A DNA stretch of 64,000 nucleotides. Origin: Methylomonas koyamae (GTDB taxonomy: Bacteria > Pseudomonadota > Gammaproteobacteria > Methylococcales > Methylomonadaceae). This document shows, in pieces, positions 27,058 through 35,468 of this stretch. Positions within the stretch are counted from its first letter, which is position 1. Each line of letters starts with the position of its first letter. The stretch spans positions 806,001 through 870,000 of the forward strand of contig NZ_AP019777.1 of NCBI RefSeq assembly GCF_019669905.1, read 5' to 3'. The translations under genes and the position numbers were made by a program. The notes below the pieces were generated by a model, which saw only the letters and a list, made by a program, of their open reading frames with translations, did not search any database and was not told where the DNA came from.

Positions 27058-27360
27058 CGGAGAGACTTGTCGCCGGTATTTTAACGTGCGGAGGTTTTTT
27101 CGCAGGCAAGGGTTGGCGCGAGATTTTAGTCGACTTTCACCGGCTCTCATCAGAACCCAATTTTTTTAATAGATGGAAAAACTCTGCCGCATTATCGCCG
27201 TGGCTTCGAAGATAGGGCGGATGCCTTGGCTTTCGGAAAAAGCGAGAATTCGGGAATATCTCATTTGCGAATCAGGGTACGGCCCAGCCGGGCGCGGGTT
27301 CGTTAAACCGGACATTGGCCACCTGCCGCGCGACCAATGTCCGGATGCAATTAAGTTTGC
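27058..27360. other. 303-base region between two minus-strand genes
   Basis: Apart from the terminator hairpin at 27305-27344 I see no gene. The part near 27058-27170 is the expected promoter region of the DUF4266-DUF3570 pair. Confidence 0.45.
27305..27344 (-). terminator. Terminator downstream of the secreted His-N-terminus protein gene
   Basis: A perfect 11-bp stem (27308-27318 with 27334-27344) around a 15-base loop, followed on the minus strand by TTTAA. It lies just after the stop at 27361. Confidence 0.6.
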
Positions 27361-27876
27361 TTACTGGTTTTGTAATTGCAGCGAGTCGGTGCCGGTGTGG
27401 TTGTTGCCTGCATCCTCGCAGTGGGCGGTCAGCACATAATTGTCTGTCGCTGCGGCGGTATGGTGTACCACAACCGTAAAGGTCACGTCCTGGGCGGGCA
27501 CCGGCGCTTTTAATGTCTTAACCGCACTAGCCGAGTTATCTCCACCCACCAAATCGGTCGCTGTCACGGCCGTGCGCAGATTGTTCGTGACTTGGTTGGC
27601 GATGATCGCGTTGTTTATTGCCGTCGCACTGATTTGCCCGCCGGCCGAGCTGGCGTCGCGAACTTGAAAATATAGATGGTCGGTCGGATTCGATGACAAT
27701 GTCGGGTCGTTGTAACAGCTGACTGTGTAAACGTCGGTAGCGCCGGCACCGGTTTGGCTTAGAACACCGTTGCTCAACGAACCGATGATTTCGTGGGCGG
27801 AAGCGGTGGTTGCCAGTCCGGCAGACGCTAGCAGCAAACCGGCGATCGGAAGGTGTTTGGATGATGAATTTCGCAT
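27361..27876 (-). CDS. Secreted protein of unknown family, predicted mature N-terminus His
   Basis: A 171-residue protein with a clear signal peptide (KHLPIAGLLLASAGLATTASA) and predicted cleavage after ASA, leaving His as residue 1 of the mature chain (HEIIGSL). Two Cys lie far apart (SCYND and AHCED) and could form a disulfide. The rest is beta-type and rich in Ala, Thr and Asn. I do not recognise the family. A free N-terminal His is a known copper ligand in periplasmic copper proteins, and the protein encoded at 30198 has the same feature. It sits first from the left in a minus-strand group of secreted proteins. Confidence 0.72.
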   Translation of the reverse strand: MRNSSSKHLPIAGLLLASAGLATTASAHEIIGSLSNGVLSQTGAGATDVYTVSCYNDPTLSSNPTDHLYFQVRDASSAGGQISATAINNAIIANQVTNNLRTAVTATDLVGGDNSASAVKTLKAPVPAQDVTFTVVVHHTAAATDNYVLTAHCEDAGNNHTGTDSLQLQNQ

Positions 27877-27903
27877 AGTGTTACTTGTGTAATTTTTGTT
27901 TAG

Positions 27904-28668
27904 TTAATTGGATTGGTTCAGTGCGGCCAATTTGGCGGCGGCATATTCGCGGATAGTACGGTCGCTGTCCGTGAGGGCCTGCTGTAATAGCAAGGCGTTG
28001 TCGCCTACGCTTTCCGTCGCCAATAGGCGGACATCGGCATTGCTGTCGTGCATGGCTTGGGCGATTTGGTTAACCGCGTCCCCGTCCTGGGTTTGGCGCA
28101 ATGCCAACACCGCTTGCGCCCGCACTCCCGGATCTTTGTCTTTCAACGCGTCTTTGATTGCTGCCTTGACTTGCATATCGTCGAACCGCCCGGCCATGGC
28201 CAAATTGGCGATGGCCTGCATCCGTTGTTGCGGATCTTTGGCTTGCTCCAGAAAGGTTGGCGTATTGTCGGTTACGGTTGGTGCCGGCTCTGTGGCCAAG
28301 GCCCGGCCGGTTTCGCTGTCGCTTTCGGCAGGCTGCGGCAGTATCCAGGCTTCCGTTAGTTGCCTGTTCCCGCTCGGAGCCGACGAATAGCGAAATGCCA
28401 GGTTCGCTTGCGGGCCGAGCAGGCACGGCAACAAACTCTCCAGTTTGCCGGCACAATCCGCGCTGGCCGATTCCTTCGGTAACGCGGAATAGTGCAGCCT
28501 GATTGCCGATTTTTCGGCAATCTGCGCTAGCACTTGCTCCAGGCCGGCTTTGCCTGGAGCCACTCTAAATTCGCCCGGCCCGGTGCGCTCGAGCATTACC
28601 TGCCGTTCCGCTACGGCCGGCAAAGGCAGCAGCAGTAAGCTGTAGGCGAGCAGGCGAATCGAGCGCAT
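27904..28668 (-). CDS. Secreted HEAT-repeat protein
   Basis: A 254-residue protein with a signal peptide (RSIRLLAYSLLLLPLPAVA). The N-terminal part of the mature chain (FRVAPGKAGLEQVLAQIAEKSAIRLHYSALP) resembles a small secretin/TonB short N-terminal-like domain (STN). The C-terminal half (from about 145) has three or four HEAT-like helical repeats: DPQQRMQAIANLA, DKDPGVRAQAVLALR, DSNADVRLLATESV and DSDRTIREYAAAKL. HEAT repeats bind other proteins. It lies 27 bases upstream of the gene at 27361, so both are probably in one transcript. Confidence 0.75.
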   Translation of the reverse strand: MRSIRLLAYSLLLLPLPAVAERQVMLERTGPGEFRVAPGKAGLEQVLAQIAEKSAIRLHYSALPKESASADCAGKLESLLPCLLGPQANLAFRYSSAPSGNRQLTEAWILPQPAESDSETGRALATEPAPTVTDNTPTFLEQAKDPQQRMQAIANLAMAGRFDDMQVKAAIKDALKDKDPGVRAQAVLALRQTQDGDAVNQIAQAMHDSNADVRLLATESVGDNALLLQQALTDSDRTIREYAAAKLAALNQSN

Positions 28669-28705
28669 CCGGCGGCTAAGGCGGCGACGGGTTCAGGCGA
28701 CCTGG

Positions 28706-29419
28706 TTAAGCGGACTTTCTGCGGCCGAACAGGCCAAATCCACCCAGAACCGAGCCGAACAACCAGACGGCGGCTGGCACCGGCACTGCGGCTGGCGGTG
28801 CGGATACTTGGCTGACGTCGCCGGTAATGGTCAAAGTGTAGTTATTCAATTGCACGCCCTCAGTAGGTGCGCCCCAGGCATCGTAGGTTCCCCATAATGC
28901 GGCTTGAAATGGAGAACCCACGGCAATGGTTTGACCTAAGCTGCCGACCAAATTCTGTTCATTCGATAGAGACGTTGGGCCGTTGTTGGTGTCGGATTGC
29001 AAAATCAAATAGGTTGAGCCGGCGGTCAAGTTTAAGGTTAGACCCGGGTCGGAGATGCCTCCAAAAGGATCGGCTGCGGCCCACTGATGAACGTTAACGC
29101 CATAAATGTTCTTTGAGTTGGAAGCGTCTCTGGGGGCTTCATCGTTGGCGCCAACCAAAACCCAGTTGCTGCCCGACAGTTGCCAGACGCTGAGCAGGCC
29201 GTTCATTGCCAGCGAAAGCGGCTCGCCTCCGACGTCGACGTTCGTATCGATGGAGCTCAGAAAAATGTTGGAGCTGCCGGAAGTATTGGCTTGGATGTAA
29301 TAAGCTTCGATCTTATTCGGGGTGGCGGTATCGTGTACGCTGTTAATGGTTAACGAAGCTTGCGCGGCACCGGTCGACAGTGCGAGGGCTAGGGATGAGG
29401 CCAGAATTGTCTTGTTCAT
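28706..29419 (-). CDS. VPLPA/PEP-CTERM-type surface protein
   Basis: From ATG 29419 (six codons inside the open frame, where a signal peptide begins: NKTILASSLALALSTGAAQA) the protein has 237 residues. The C-terminus is a sorting signal: PVPAAVWLFGS, a hydrophobic helix, then GRRKSA. Such tails are cut by exosortase-type enzymes and are found on exported, often exopolysaccharide-linked proteins. The body is beta-rich, with no motif I recognise. No exosortase gene is in the window. Confidence 0.8.
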   Translation of the reverse strand: MNKTILASSLALALSTGAAQASLTINSVHDTATPNKIEAYYIQANTSGSSNIFLSSIDTNVDVGGEPLSLAMNGLLSVWQLSGSNWVLVGANDEAPRDASNSKNIYGVNVHQWAAADPFGGISDPGLTLNLTAGSTYLILQSDTNNGPTSLSNEQNLVGSLGQTIAVGSPFQAALWGTYDAWGAPTEGVQLNNYTLTITGDVSQVSAPPAAVPVPAAVWLFGSVLGGFGLFGRRKSA

Positions 29420-29444
29420 CGGGTTACCTATTTCCATTTGGGAT

Positions 29445-29502
29445 TAAAAAACTATTAATGCCAAACGAGGCGTTCACGAGTTTGGTGAATGCGCCGCTTG
29501 GC
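29445..29502 (-). terminator. Terminator after the second CTERM gene
   Basis: A long, slightly imperfect stem (29460-29477 with 29485-29502) is followed on the minus strand, after eight bases, by a run of six T. It lies just downstream of the stop at 29524. Confidence 0.65.
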
Positions 29503-29523
29503 GTTAACGGGGCAAGCTGCTGA

Positions 29524-30093
29524 TTATCGGCTTTTGCGCTTGGAGATACCCAATACGCCCATCAAACCGGACATCAGCATCCAGGCCGTTGCCGGTAGCG
29601 GAACTGCTGCGGGCGGATTGGCGCTTTCCAAGGCCGACACGACCGAGCTGTCGATGTTCAGCGAATAAAGGAACGTACTGGAAAAGCTGCCGCCGCCGGA
29701 GAACCCGCTAGACAAGGTGTTGCCCAGAGTATTGTTGCCGAATCCGGTGATGGTTGCCAAATAGTTTCCGATCCCCAGGTTCAGAACCAGTTGCGAGTCC
29801 TTGCTGTTGGTGGTCTCGAAGAAATTAGCGGTGGTGCGGTCGTCGTTGAAAGCCAGTTTGGTCCAGTCGGCGGCGGTCGGATTGGCCGCGGTTGTGGTCC
29901 ACAGCGTCAACAATGGGTTGAACGGGGCATTGGAGGCGGTGTAAATATTGACTTCGCCGGCCGCATCGACCTGAAAGCTGAAATAGTCGACTTGGTTGGC
30001 GTCGTATTGGGTGGCGTCGACCCAGGCGAGGTCGGCTTGAGCGGTGGTCGAAAGTAAGGTTAATACAGCCAACAAGGCATGGATTTTTTTCAT
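29524..30093 (-). CDS. VPLPA-CTERM surface protein (DVUA0089-like)
   Basis: A 189-residue protein with a signal peptide (KKIHALLAVLTLLSTTAQA) and a C-terminal sorting signal VPLPATAWMLMSGLMGVLG followed by SKRKSR. The body has a DYFSFQVDAAGEVNIYT segment like pre-peptidase/DVUA0089-type beta domains. It is separated from its neighbour by a terminator, so the two CTERM proteins are independently transcribed. A cell-surface or biofilm role is inferred from the sorting tail. Confidence 0.8.
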   Translation of the reverse strand: MKKIHALLAVLTLLSTTAQADLAWVDATQYDANQVDYFSFQVDAAGEVNIYTASNAPFNPLLTLWTTTAANPTAADWTKLAFNDDRTTANFFETTNSKDSQLVLNLGIGNYLATITGFGNNTLGNTLSSGFSGGGSFSSTFLYSLNIDSSVVSALESANPPAAVPLPATAWMLMSGLMGVLGISKRKSR

Positions 30094-30197
30094 TTAGATT
30101 CTCCGAAAAAAGGGGCTGAGTGGAATCCGGAAAGGCGCAGCGCCGGATTGGCCGGGCAAATTCGACCGCGCTGCGCCTGGTATCGGCTTAACTAACC

Positions 30198-31061
30198 TTA
30201 TTGGAAGGTGTTGCCGCTAGCCGGAGTACCCCAGCCTGGGAATGCCAGTTGGTCGATATCGTCCGCCGATGGTTTGACCGTGATTTCGATGGTCGGATCG
30301 CTACCGCCGGCCGCCGCGCAGTTGGCTGGGTAAGGGTTGATGGCGGTATCGCGGTTGATGGTCAAGTTGGTGGTGCCGGCACCGTTTTCAATCGCGCTGG
30401 CCGGGAATTGCGTGGTGTCCAGGTCTGCGATGGTCTTGTCGATCCACAGGTTGACGCCGTTATTGCCGCTACCGATCGCCGGCAAACTGCCCGGTTTTTG
30501 GTTGATGTTGCAAATGTCGGCCACGGCGAATTGCACGGTCAGTTTGCTGACGCAGGAATTGGCATTACCTGCGGCAAATCTGAAATGCGGCGCCGCAAAG
30601 CGGAATGGTACTTCGCCGTGCAGATTCACAGCCAAGCTGCCTTTGGTGGAAACCCAACCGATGACGCTGTTGCTCGCGTTGCGTTGTTCGATTTGATTGG
30701 AAAACACGTCTTTGCTTTGGATCAACTGCCCCAGGTTTTGCAGTGAGTTCAAAGGGGTGGTGCCGGCCAAGTTGGTTGAGAAGTAAGGACTTAAGCCGCC
30801 GCCGCTAACATCGGTCGTGGTGCCGGAAACGGTTTCTTTTTTCAGAATGGTCGGGTTAATGGTCGGGATGACTACGCTTTGGGCCACAATCGGAGTCGGC
30901 GGGGTGGTGCCGTTGCAAGCATGGTTCAAACCGACGCGAGGAAAGCCGGTCGCGCCGCTGGTAATCGCGCCAACGATAGAGGCGTGAGCAAATGCCGCAT
31001 CGCCTGCAGCCATCATCGCCATGCCGCCAAAACCCATTGCAATGAATTTCAATTTCTTCAT
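30198..31061 (-). CDS. Secreted protein of unknown family, predicted mature N-terminus His
   Basis: A 287-residue protein. The signal peptide ends AAFA and the predicted mature chain begins HASIVGAI. Further His residues occur at LNHACNG and in NLHGEV and APHF, and there are four or more Cys (HACNG, NSCVSK, DICN, NCAAA). The pattern HACNG...VVIPT recalls periplasmic copper-binding YcnI/DUF1775 proteins, which also use the N-terminal His, but the overall length and rest differ, so I leave it unnamed. AAGGAG precedes the start. It is preceded by a 600-base upstream region, suggesting its own regulated promoter. Confidence 0.72.
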   Translation of the reverse strand: MKKLKFIAMGFGGMAMMAAGDAAFAHASIVGAITSGATGFPRVGLNHACNGTTPPTPIVAQSVVIPTINPTILKKETVSGTTTDVSGGGLSPYFSTNLAGTTPLNSLQNLGQLIQSKDVFSNQIEQRNASNSVIGWVSTKGSLAVNLHGEVPFRFAAPHFRFAAGNANSCVSKLTVQFAVADICNINQKPGSLPAIGSGNNGVNLWIDKTIADLDTTQFPASAIENGAGTTNLTINRDTAINPYPANCAAAGGSDPTIEITVKPSADDIDQLAFPGWGTPASGNTFQ

Positions 31062-31668
31062 GTGGTTCTCCTTAAAAGATAGTTTCTCTGCTGTTATTAG
31101 TGTTGTTCCCCATTTTTGCCCCGCGTTGCGTGTCCAGGCGAAACTAAGTAACGTGAACAGGTACGCATAATTGATGCCATAAATGGGTGCTTGCTCGCAT
31201 TGTATTTATCTGATTGATTTGTAAAGGCCTGGCCGGGTTTTGCCGGACGCGGAGCGGAGGAGGATTTGTTCCGGAGAAATTAAACTATGCTATATAACTT
31301 GGTTATAGGTGAAATGACACAGTTAAACGCTTGGTTTATCCGTATAAGATTGGCATAGGCCGGCATTGCGCCGTACTCGAAGCATGTTCTGGCGGGCCGG
31401 CGCAGCTGCGGCGGGCGGAATTCGCAAAAAAGGCCGGGCTGCGCTTGCTGTTGCGGTGCGATCTTTGTGCGTATGCGGGCTTTGGGCTTCAGCCCATCCG
31501 TAGCGGAATGTGCAGGAGGGCTGCAGTCTGGCGAGCGCCGCTTAGCTGTCGCCGGTGGACGTGGGCACTGTCTGTCCTGGAAGGCGTTGCATTTTGCCGA
31601 GTCTTTGGCGGTGCCGCCGGCTTTACCGGTCCAATACAACCGACGCTCGGCTAATGGCGGGCTCGAGA
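31062..31668. other. 607-base region without a convincing gene
   Basis: An AT-rich part (31070-31330) lies upstream of the secreted-protein gene at 30198 and should hold its promoter. The rest, up to the thioredoxin gene, is GC-rich with short open frames on both strands that lack family resemblance. A sequence AAATTAAACTATGCTATA at 31277-31294 is closely repeated at 32440-32457. Confidence 0.5.
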
Positions 31669-32163
31669 TTATTCGGCGAGCAATTTGGCGACTTGATCGC
31701 GGATCTCGGACTGGTCGGTTTCGCGGAATCCCAGGTGGATTTTGCGGACTTTTCCGGTTTTATCGACGAAGAACGACGAGGGCATGGCTTGTACTCCAAA
31801 CGCGCTGGGGCATTTGCCTTGCGGGTCGAACAGTATCGGATAGTCGACTGAGCGGGTTTGCAGAAAACGGCGGGCTTCGTCGCTATTTTCATCGACATTG
31901 ATGGCAATGATTTCAAATCCGTCCGCTTGCAGCTCGTTACGCAATTGGTTCAGAAACGGCATTGACTTTTGGCAGGGGCCGCACCAGGTCGCCCAGAAAT
32001 CGACCAGCAAGACTTTGCCCTTGTAGCGGCTAAAATCCAGAGTAGTTTCAGATTCGGCTAATTGGGCGGGGCATTGCGGTACGGGTTCGCCCAGTTCGGC
32101 CGCTTGGCTGGTGATTGTCGCCGCGAATGAGAGTCCTAGAAAAAAAATATGCTTTAGCGTCAT
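31669..32163 (-). CDS. Periplasmic TlpA-like thioredoxin
   Basis: A 164-residue protein from ATG 32163, where a signal peptide starts (LKHIFFLGLSFAATITSQA); the open frame extends upstream without protein character. The thioredoxin fold carries the catalytic motif WCGPC, preceded by VLLVDFWAT, and the cis-proline loop AMPSSFFVDKTG. It is a TlpA/ResA-type protein, which usually reduces disulfides of apocytochrome c or copper proteins in the periplasm. It could serve the secreted Cys-containing proteins encoded next door. Confidence 0.88.
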   Translation of the reverse strand: MTLKHIFFLGLSFAATITSQAAELGEPVPQCPAQLAESETTLDFSRYKGKVLLVDFWATWCGPCQKSMPFLNQLRNELQADGFEIIAINVDENSDEARRFLQTRSVDYPILFDPQGKCPSAFGVQAMPSSFFVDKTGKVRKIHLGFRETDQSEIRDQVAKLLAE

Positions 32164-32701
32164 GGCAGGTAAGGCTGTTGATTGAGGAAGGAAAACACTC
32201 GCCGGATAGGCAAGCCTCCGAGCGTATTGGCTGCTGAAGCCGGCATCGCTAACCGGTTTATGGTAGCAGCACCTTAATAGCAAGCAAAGCTTCGGCCAGC
32301 TAAGCCGGCATCCGCAGGAGTTTGCCGCGGATGTGTTGGGACTCGGAGTCGGCATCGGGTACCGTACATTTCAAGGGGGGATAAGGCCCGGTTTTCCAAG
32401 TTGCTTTTAGGGTTGTTCCGATGTTTCAGGCGGATGCGATAAATTAAACTGTGTTATACCCCGCGCTTATTGCGGTATTTGCCGGTTCTTGGGGCGGGTT
32501 TGGAAATATTCCCGGACCGGAAATATGCCGGAACGGATGCTTTTGTCTCTTCCTGCGGTTGTTTTATGTTCTAATCACCCTGTGTTGCTGGGGTTTTTGC
32601 ATCCCGCAGGCGTTATCGAAAGAAATGGCCTTTATTTTGCAATACTTTGCTGCTATTTTGAGGCGCCTTGATTCCGGGCCGACTGCCAGTTGGAGATATT
32701 T
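32164..32701. other. 538-base intergenic stretch
   Basis: This lies between the divergent thioredoxin gene and the small membrane protein gene. I see no supported gene. The motif at 32440-32457 (AAATTAAACTGTGTTATA) is a near repeat of that at 31277-31294 and may be promoter-related. Confidence 0.45.
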
Positions 32702-32977
32702 ATGCAAAAAACACCAAATACCCCGTTGTGGGTATTTCTTGCGCTATCCAGTATAGAGACGCGCCGGGGGGCGCTATGGCTGGTGTGGAGCAGCCTGTTG
32801 TTCACACTGTATTGCGTGCCGTGGGGGCATTATTTTCAGGGTAGCGCCTGGGTTGCCACGATGTTTCTGATAGAAGATTGGGAATGGTTTGCCATGATGG
32901 TGCCCATGACGCTTTGGTATTGGATGAGTATGCGCTGGGTTGACAAAAACGGCGGTTGGAACACGGTGAGCGTTTAA
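32702..32977 (+). CDS. Small membrane protein, unknown
   Basis: A 91-residue protein from ATG 32702, with GGAG six bases upstream; an in-frame TTG 12 bases earlier is less likely. Two hydrophobic segments (about residues 24-44 and 55-78) are rich in Trp, Phe and Met. No family recognised. It is 128 bases before regB on the same strand. Confidence 0.6.
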   Translation: MQKTPNTPLWVFLALSSIETRRGALWLVWSSLLFTLYCVPWGHYFQGSAWVATMFLIEDWEWFAMMVPMTLWYWMSMRWVDKNGGWNTVSV

Positions 32978-33105
32978 ATTCAACCCGGTTTCCAGGTTGT
33001 GGTGCGGATGGTTTTTGAGCCTATTTTCAAAGCTTCTTTACCAAATTTAAATTAGCTGTTTAGATGGCCTTTTTATCCGGCCCATTCAAGTCTGGCAGGT
33101 TTTCC

Positions 33106-34479
33106 ATGCTTTCCCACATCCTACCCAAAGCCGAAATCTCGATCCGGGAAAACCTCAGGTGGTTGTACATCCTGAGAAATCTGATGCTGTTCGCGGTGAC
33201 CTTTGCCGTGTTCATTGCCGTCAACGGGCTGGGCATCGAGCTGCCGCAAAACCAGTTGTGGTTAGCGATTTTTGCGATCTCGATACTCAATTTATACACC
33301 TGGCTGCGGCTGCGCACGCCGGAAGAAGTCACCGAGCACGAGATTTTTTCGCAGATCTGCATGGACGTGCTGGCGTTGGCTTATCTGCTGTACCTGACCG
33401 GAGGCGCTTCGAATCCGATCATTTGGGTGTTTCTATTGCCGTTGATCGTAACGGCGATCATGTTGCCCCAGGCTTACGCGTGGAACATGGTGATCATAAC
33501 TTCGTGTGTCTACACCGTGTTGATCGCCTATAACGTGCCGCTTCCGGCCATCGAGCCGCATTTGGCGCATCCGGCCATGGCCGAGTTGACGCCGGAAATG
33601 AGTCTGCAGATGCATCTGATGAACGATAGGCGCTATTTCAATCTGCACGTGTTCGGCATGTGGTTCGGTTTTGTGTTCAGCGCCGGCTTGGTCGCGTTCT
33701 TTGTCGTGGAATTGTCGAAAACGTTAAAAGAGCGCGAGCGCAATCTGGCCGATGCCCGCGAGAGTGCCTTGCGGGATGAGCGCGTGGTTTCGCTGGGTAC
33801 GTTGGCGGCCAGCGCGGCTCACGATATGGGCACGCCGCTGGGTACGATCGCGATCCTCACGCACGAAATGGTCGAGGATTTCCCCGAGCACCGGTACCCT
33901 GAGCTCTACCACAAGCTGATGATCGTGCAGCAGCAAATCGACCGCTGCAAGCAGGCGTTGTCGGTGATGTCGGCGTCGGCCGGCGAGATGCGGGCCGAAT
34001 CGGGCAAGGTCATGCTGGTCAGCGAGTATATCGACGAAGTTTTGCACCAATGGCGGGCGCACAAATCGGCTACCCGGCTGAAATTATTCGTATCCCCGAA
34101 CGTGGACATGGCGGCGAAAATCATCGCCGAGCGCACGGTGACCCATTCCATTATCAACATACTGAACAACGCGGCCGAGGCTTCTCCGGACGACGCCGGT
34201 ATCGAGTTTCATGCCGAGTGGAGCGATGACAATTTGTTTTTGCGGATACGGGATTTCGGTCCGGGTCTGCCAGCCGAGTTTATCGATTTCGCCGGGCATC
34301 AGCCGGTGAAAAGCAACAAGCAGGGCATGGGGGTGGGTTTGTTTTTGACCTATACCACGATAAAACGCTTGGGCGGTACAATACAGTTCAGTAATCTCGA
34401 CAGCGGCGGAGCTTGCGTGGAGATCAGTTTGCCGTTGTTAGCTAAGGAGAGTATCCATGACCAATTTGCCTACGGATAA
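33106..34479 (+). CDS. regB: RegB/PrrB-type redox sensor histidine kinase
   Basis: A 457-residue protein from the ATG at 33106, which has AGG six bases upstream and gives the usual RegB N-terminus (an earlier ATG at 33064 lacks a site). It has six hydrophobic segments, then cytoplasmic kinase domains. The quinone-sensing loop GGASNP (about residue 99), the H-box AASAAHDMGTPLGTI with the phospho-acceptor near H239, a Cys in DRCKQAL that may match the RegB redox cysteine, and the ATP-binding N and G boxes (NILNNAAEAS, GMGVGLFLTYT) are visible. It would sense the ubiquinone pool and phosphorylate RegA, whose start overlaps its end by 23 bases. Confidence 0.92.
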   Translation: MLSHILPKAEISIRENLRWLYILRNLMLFAVTFAVFIAVNGLGIELPQNQLWLAIFAISILNLYTWLRLRTPEEVTEHEIFSQICMDVLALAYLLYLTGGASNPIIWVFLLPLIVTAIMLPQAYAWNMVIITSCVYTVLIAYNVPLPAIEPHLAHPAMAELTPEMSLQMHLMNDRRYFNLHVFGMWFGFVFSAGLVAFFVVELSKTLKERERNLADARESALRDERVVSLGTLAASAAHDMGTPLGTIAILTHEMVEDFPEHRYPELYHKLMIVQQQIDRCKQALSVMSASAGEMRAESGKVMLVSEYIDEVLHQWRAHKSATRLKLFVSPNVDMAAKIIAERTVTHSIINILNNAAEASPDDAGIEFHAEWSDDNLFLRIRDFGPGLPAEFIDFAGHQPVKSNKQGMGVGLFLTYTTIKRLGGTIQFSNLDSGGACVEISLPLLAKESIHDQFAYG

Positions 34480-35005
34480 GCCGAATTTATTGTTGGTTGA
34501 CGATGACGTAACCTATTGTTCGGTGTTGAAGCCGGCGTTGGAAAAGCGCAATTTTCAGGTAACGGTAGCCAACGATGTGGCGACGGCGATGAAATTGGCC
34601 GAGCAGACCGAGCCGGAGTACGCGGTAATCGATTTGCGGATCGGTTTCGATTCCGGGCTGGAGATGGTCAAGAAGCTGATTTCGCTCGACGACAATACCC
34701 AAATCGTCATGTTGACCGGTTTCGCCAGCATTGCGACCGCGGTGGAGGCGATCAAGTTAGGTGCAATCCATTATCTGACCAAGCCGGCGAATGCCGACGA
34801 AATTGTCAGCGCGCTATACAAAAACGAGGGCGACGCCTCGGTGGCTATCAGCGATAGCCCGTTATCGGTAAAGCGTCTGGAATGGGAACATTTGCAAAAA
34901 GTACTGATGCAACACGACGGCAACATTTCCGCCGCCGCGCGCGCCCTGAATATGCATCGAAGGACTTTGCAACGGAAGCTGGAGAAAAAACCGGTCAAGG
35001 AATGA
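34457..35005 (+). CDS. regA: RegA/PrrA-type response regulator
   Basis: A 182-residue protein. The receiver domain has the acidic pair in LLVDDD, the phosphorylation site D59 in YAVIDLRIG, and the switch residues LTG and TKPAN. The C-terminus is a Fis-type helix-turn-helix (NISAAARALNMHRRTLQRKL, about 155-176). This small two-part layout is the RegA family, global regulators of respiration and carbon or nitrogen metabolism in response to redox. It overlaps regB by 23 bases, so the two are translationally coupled. Mobile elements begin about 50 bases downstream. Confidence 0.94.
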   Translation: MTNLPTDKPNLLLVDDDVTYCSVLKPALEKRNFQVTVANDVATAMKLAEQTEPEYAVIDLRIGFDSGLEMVKKLISLDDNTQIVMLTGFASIATAVEAIKLGAIHYLTKPANADEIVSALYKNEGDASVAISDSPLSVKRLEWEHLQKVLMQHDGNISAAARALNMHRRTLQRKLEKKPVKE

Positions 35006-35056
35006 CGGGTAATCAGAGGGGGAGCTTGAAAAACGGGTTTCAGTTCGACCAAGGAA

Positions 35057-35090
35057 GAGGGTGTCCTGAATTTTGTGTAAACGGGTCGGT
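35057..35090. mobile_element. Solo IS256-like element end
   Basis: GAGGGTGTCCTGAATTTTGT continuing into GTAAACGG resembles the terminal inverted repeat of IS256-family elements. No transposase or partner repeat of that family is seen, so it is a fragment. The call is from memory of such ends. Confidence 0.4.
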
Positions 35091-35185
35091 TAAAGGCTTG
35101 GCATCCGTTCTTTAAATTGAATGCTAAACCGATTCAAAGCGGCTTTTCAGTCTCGTAATGGCATGGTCCATTAGGGCAATCGCAC

Positions 35186-35468
35186 TTAAATACCTCGGAT
35201 CAAGCGTAGTAAATAGTCATTATCCCAACCGGCACGCTTGCGTTTGACTTTAATCCCAACCTTTCGGGAGGTTTCGTTCTTGAATAGATTCAAGGCGATA
35301 TGCCGAATCACCGCGAGGTTGGCTGCACTATGGTTCTGACGAGTGCGGTTGCGGTCTTCGTCGAAAGCCACATCCAGCACCCAATGCAGATTAGACCAGT
35401 GAACACGGACGGCGATTGCCAGGCGCCGGTGATCGTCGGCTTTCAGGTTGGAAAGGATTTGTTGCATA
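35186..35468 (-). pseudogene. ISAs1-family transposase remnant (C-terminal part)
   Basis: The minus-strand frame encodes an ISAs1-type C-terminus: LHWVLDVAFDEDRNRTRQ, NLAVIRHIALNLFKNE and AGWDNDYLLRLI. The region just before has HWSNLHW where the family usually has a slightly longer HWxIExxLHW, so a few residues may be missing. The N-terminal two-thirds is gone, cut off at 35468 by the IS5-family insertion. Not functional. Confidence 0.85.

Noticed and set aside
31280..31654. Opposed open frames in the gap before the thioredoxin gene
   Set aside because: Composition is typical of shadow frames (Arg/Pro/Ala-rich), and no start site or family pattern is seen.
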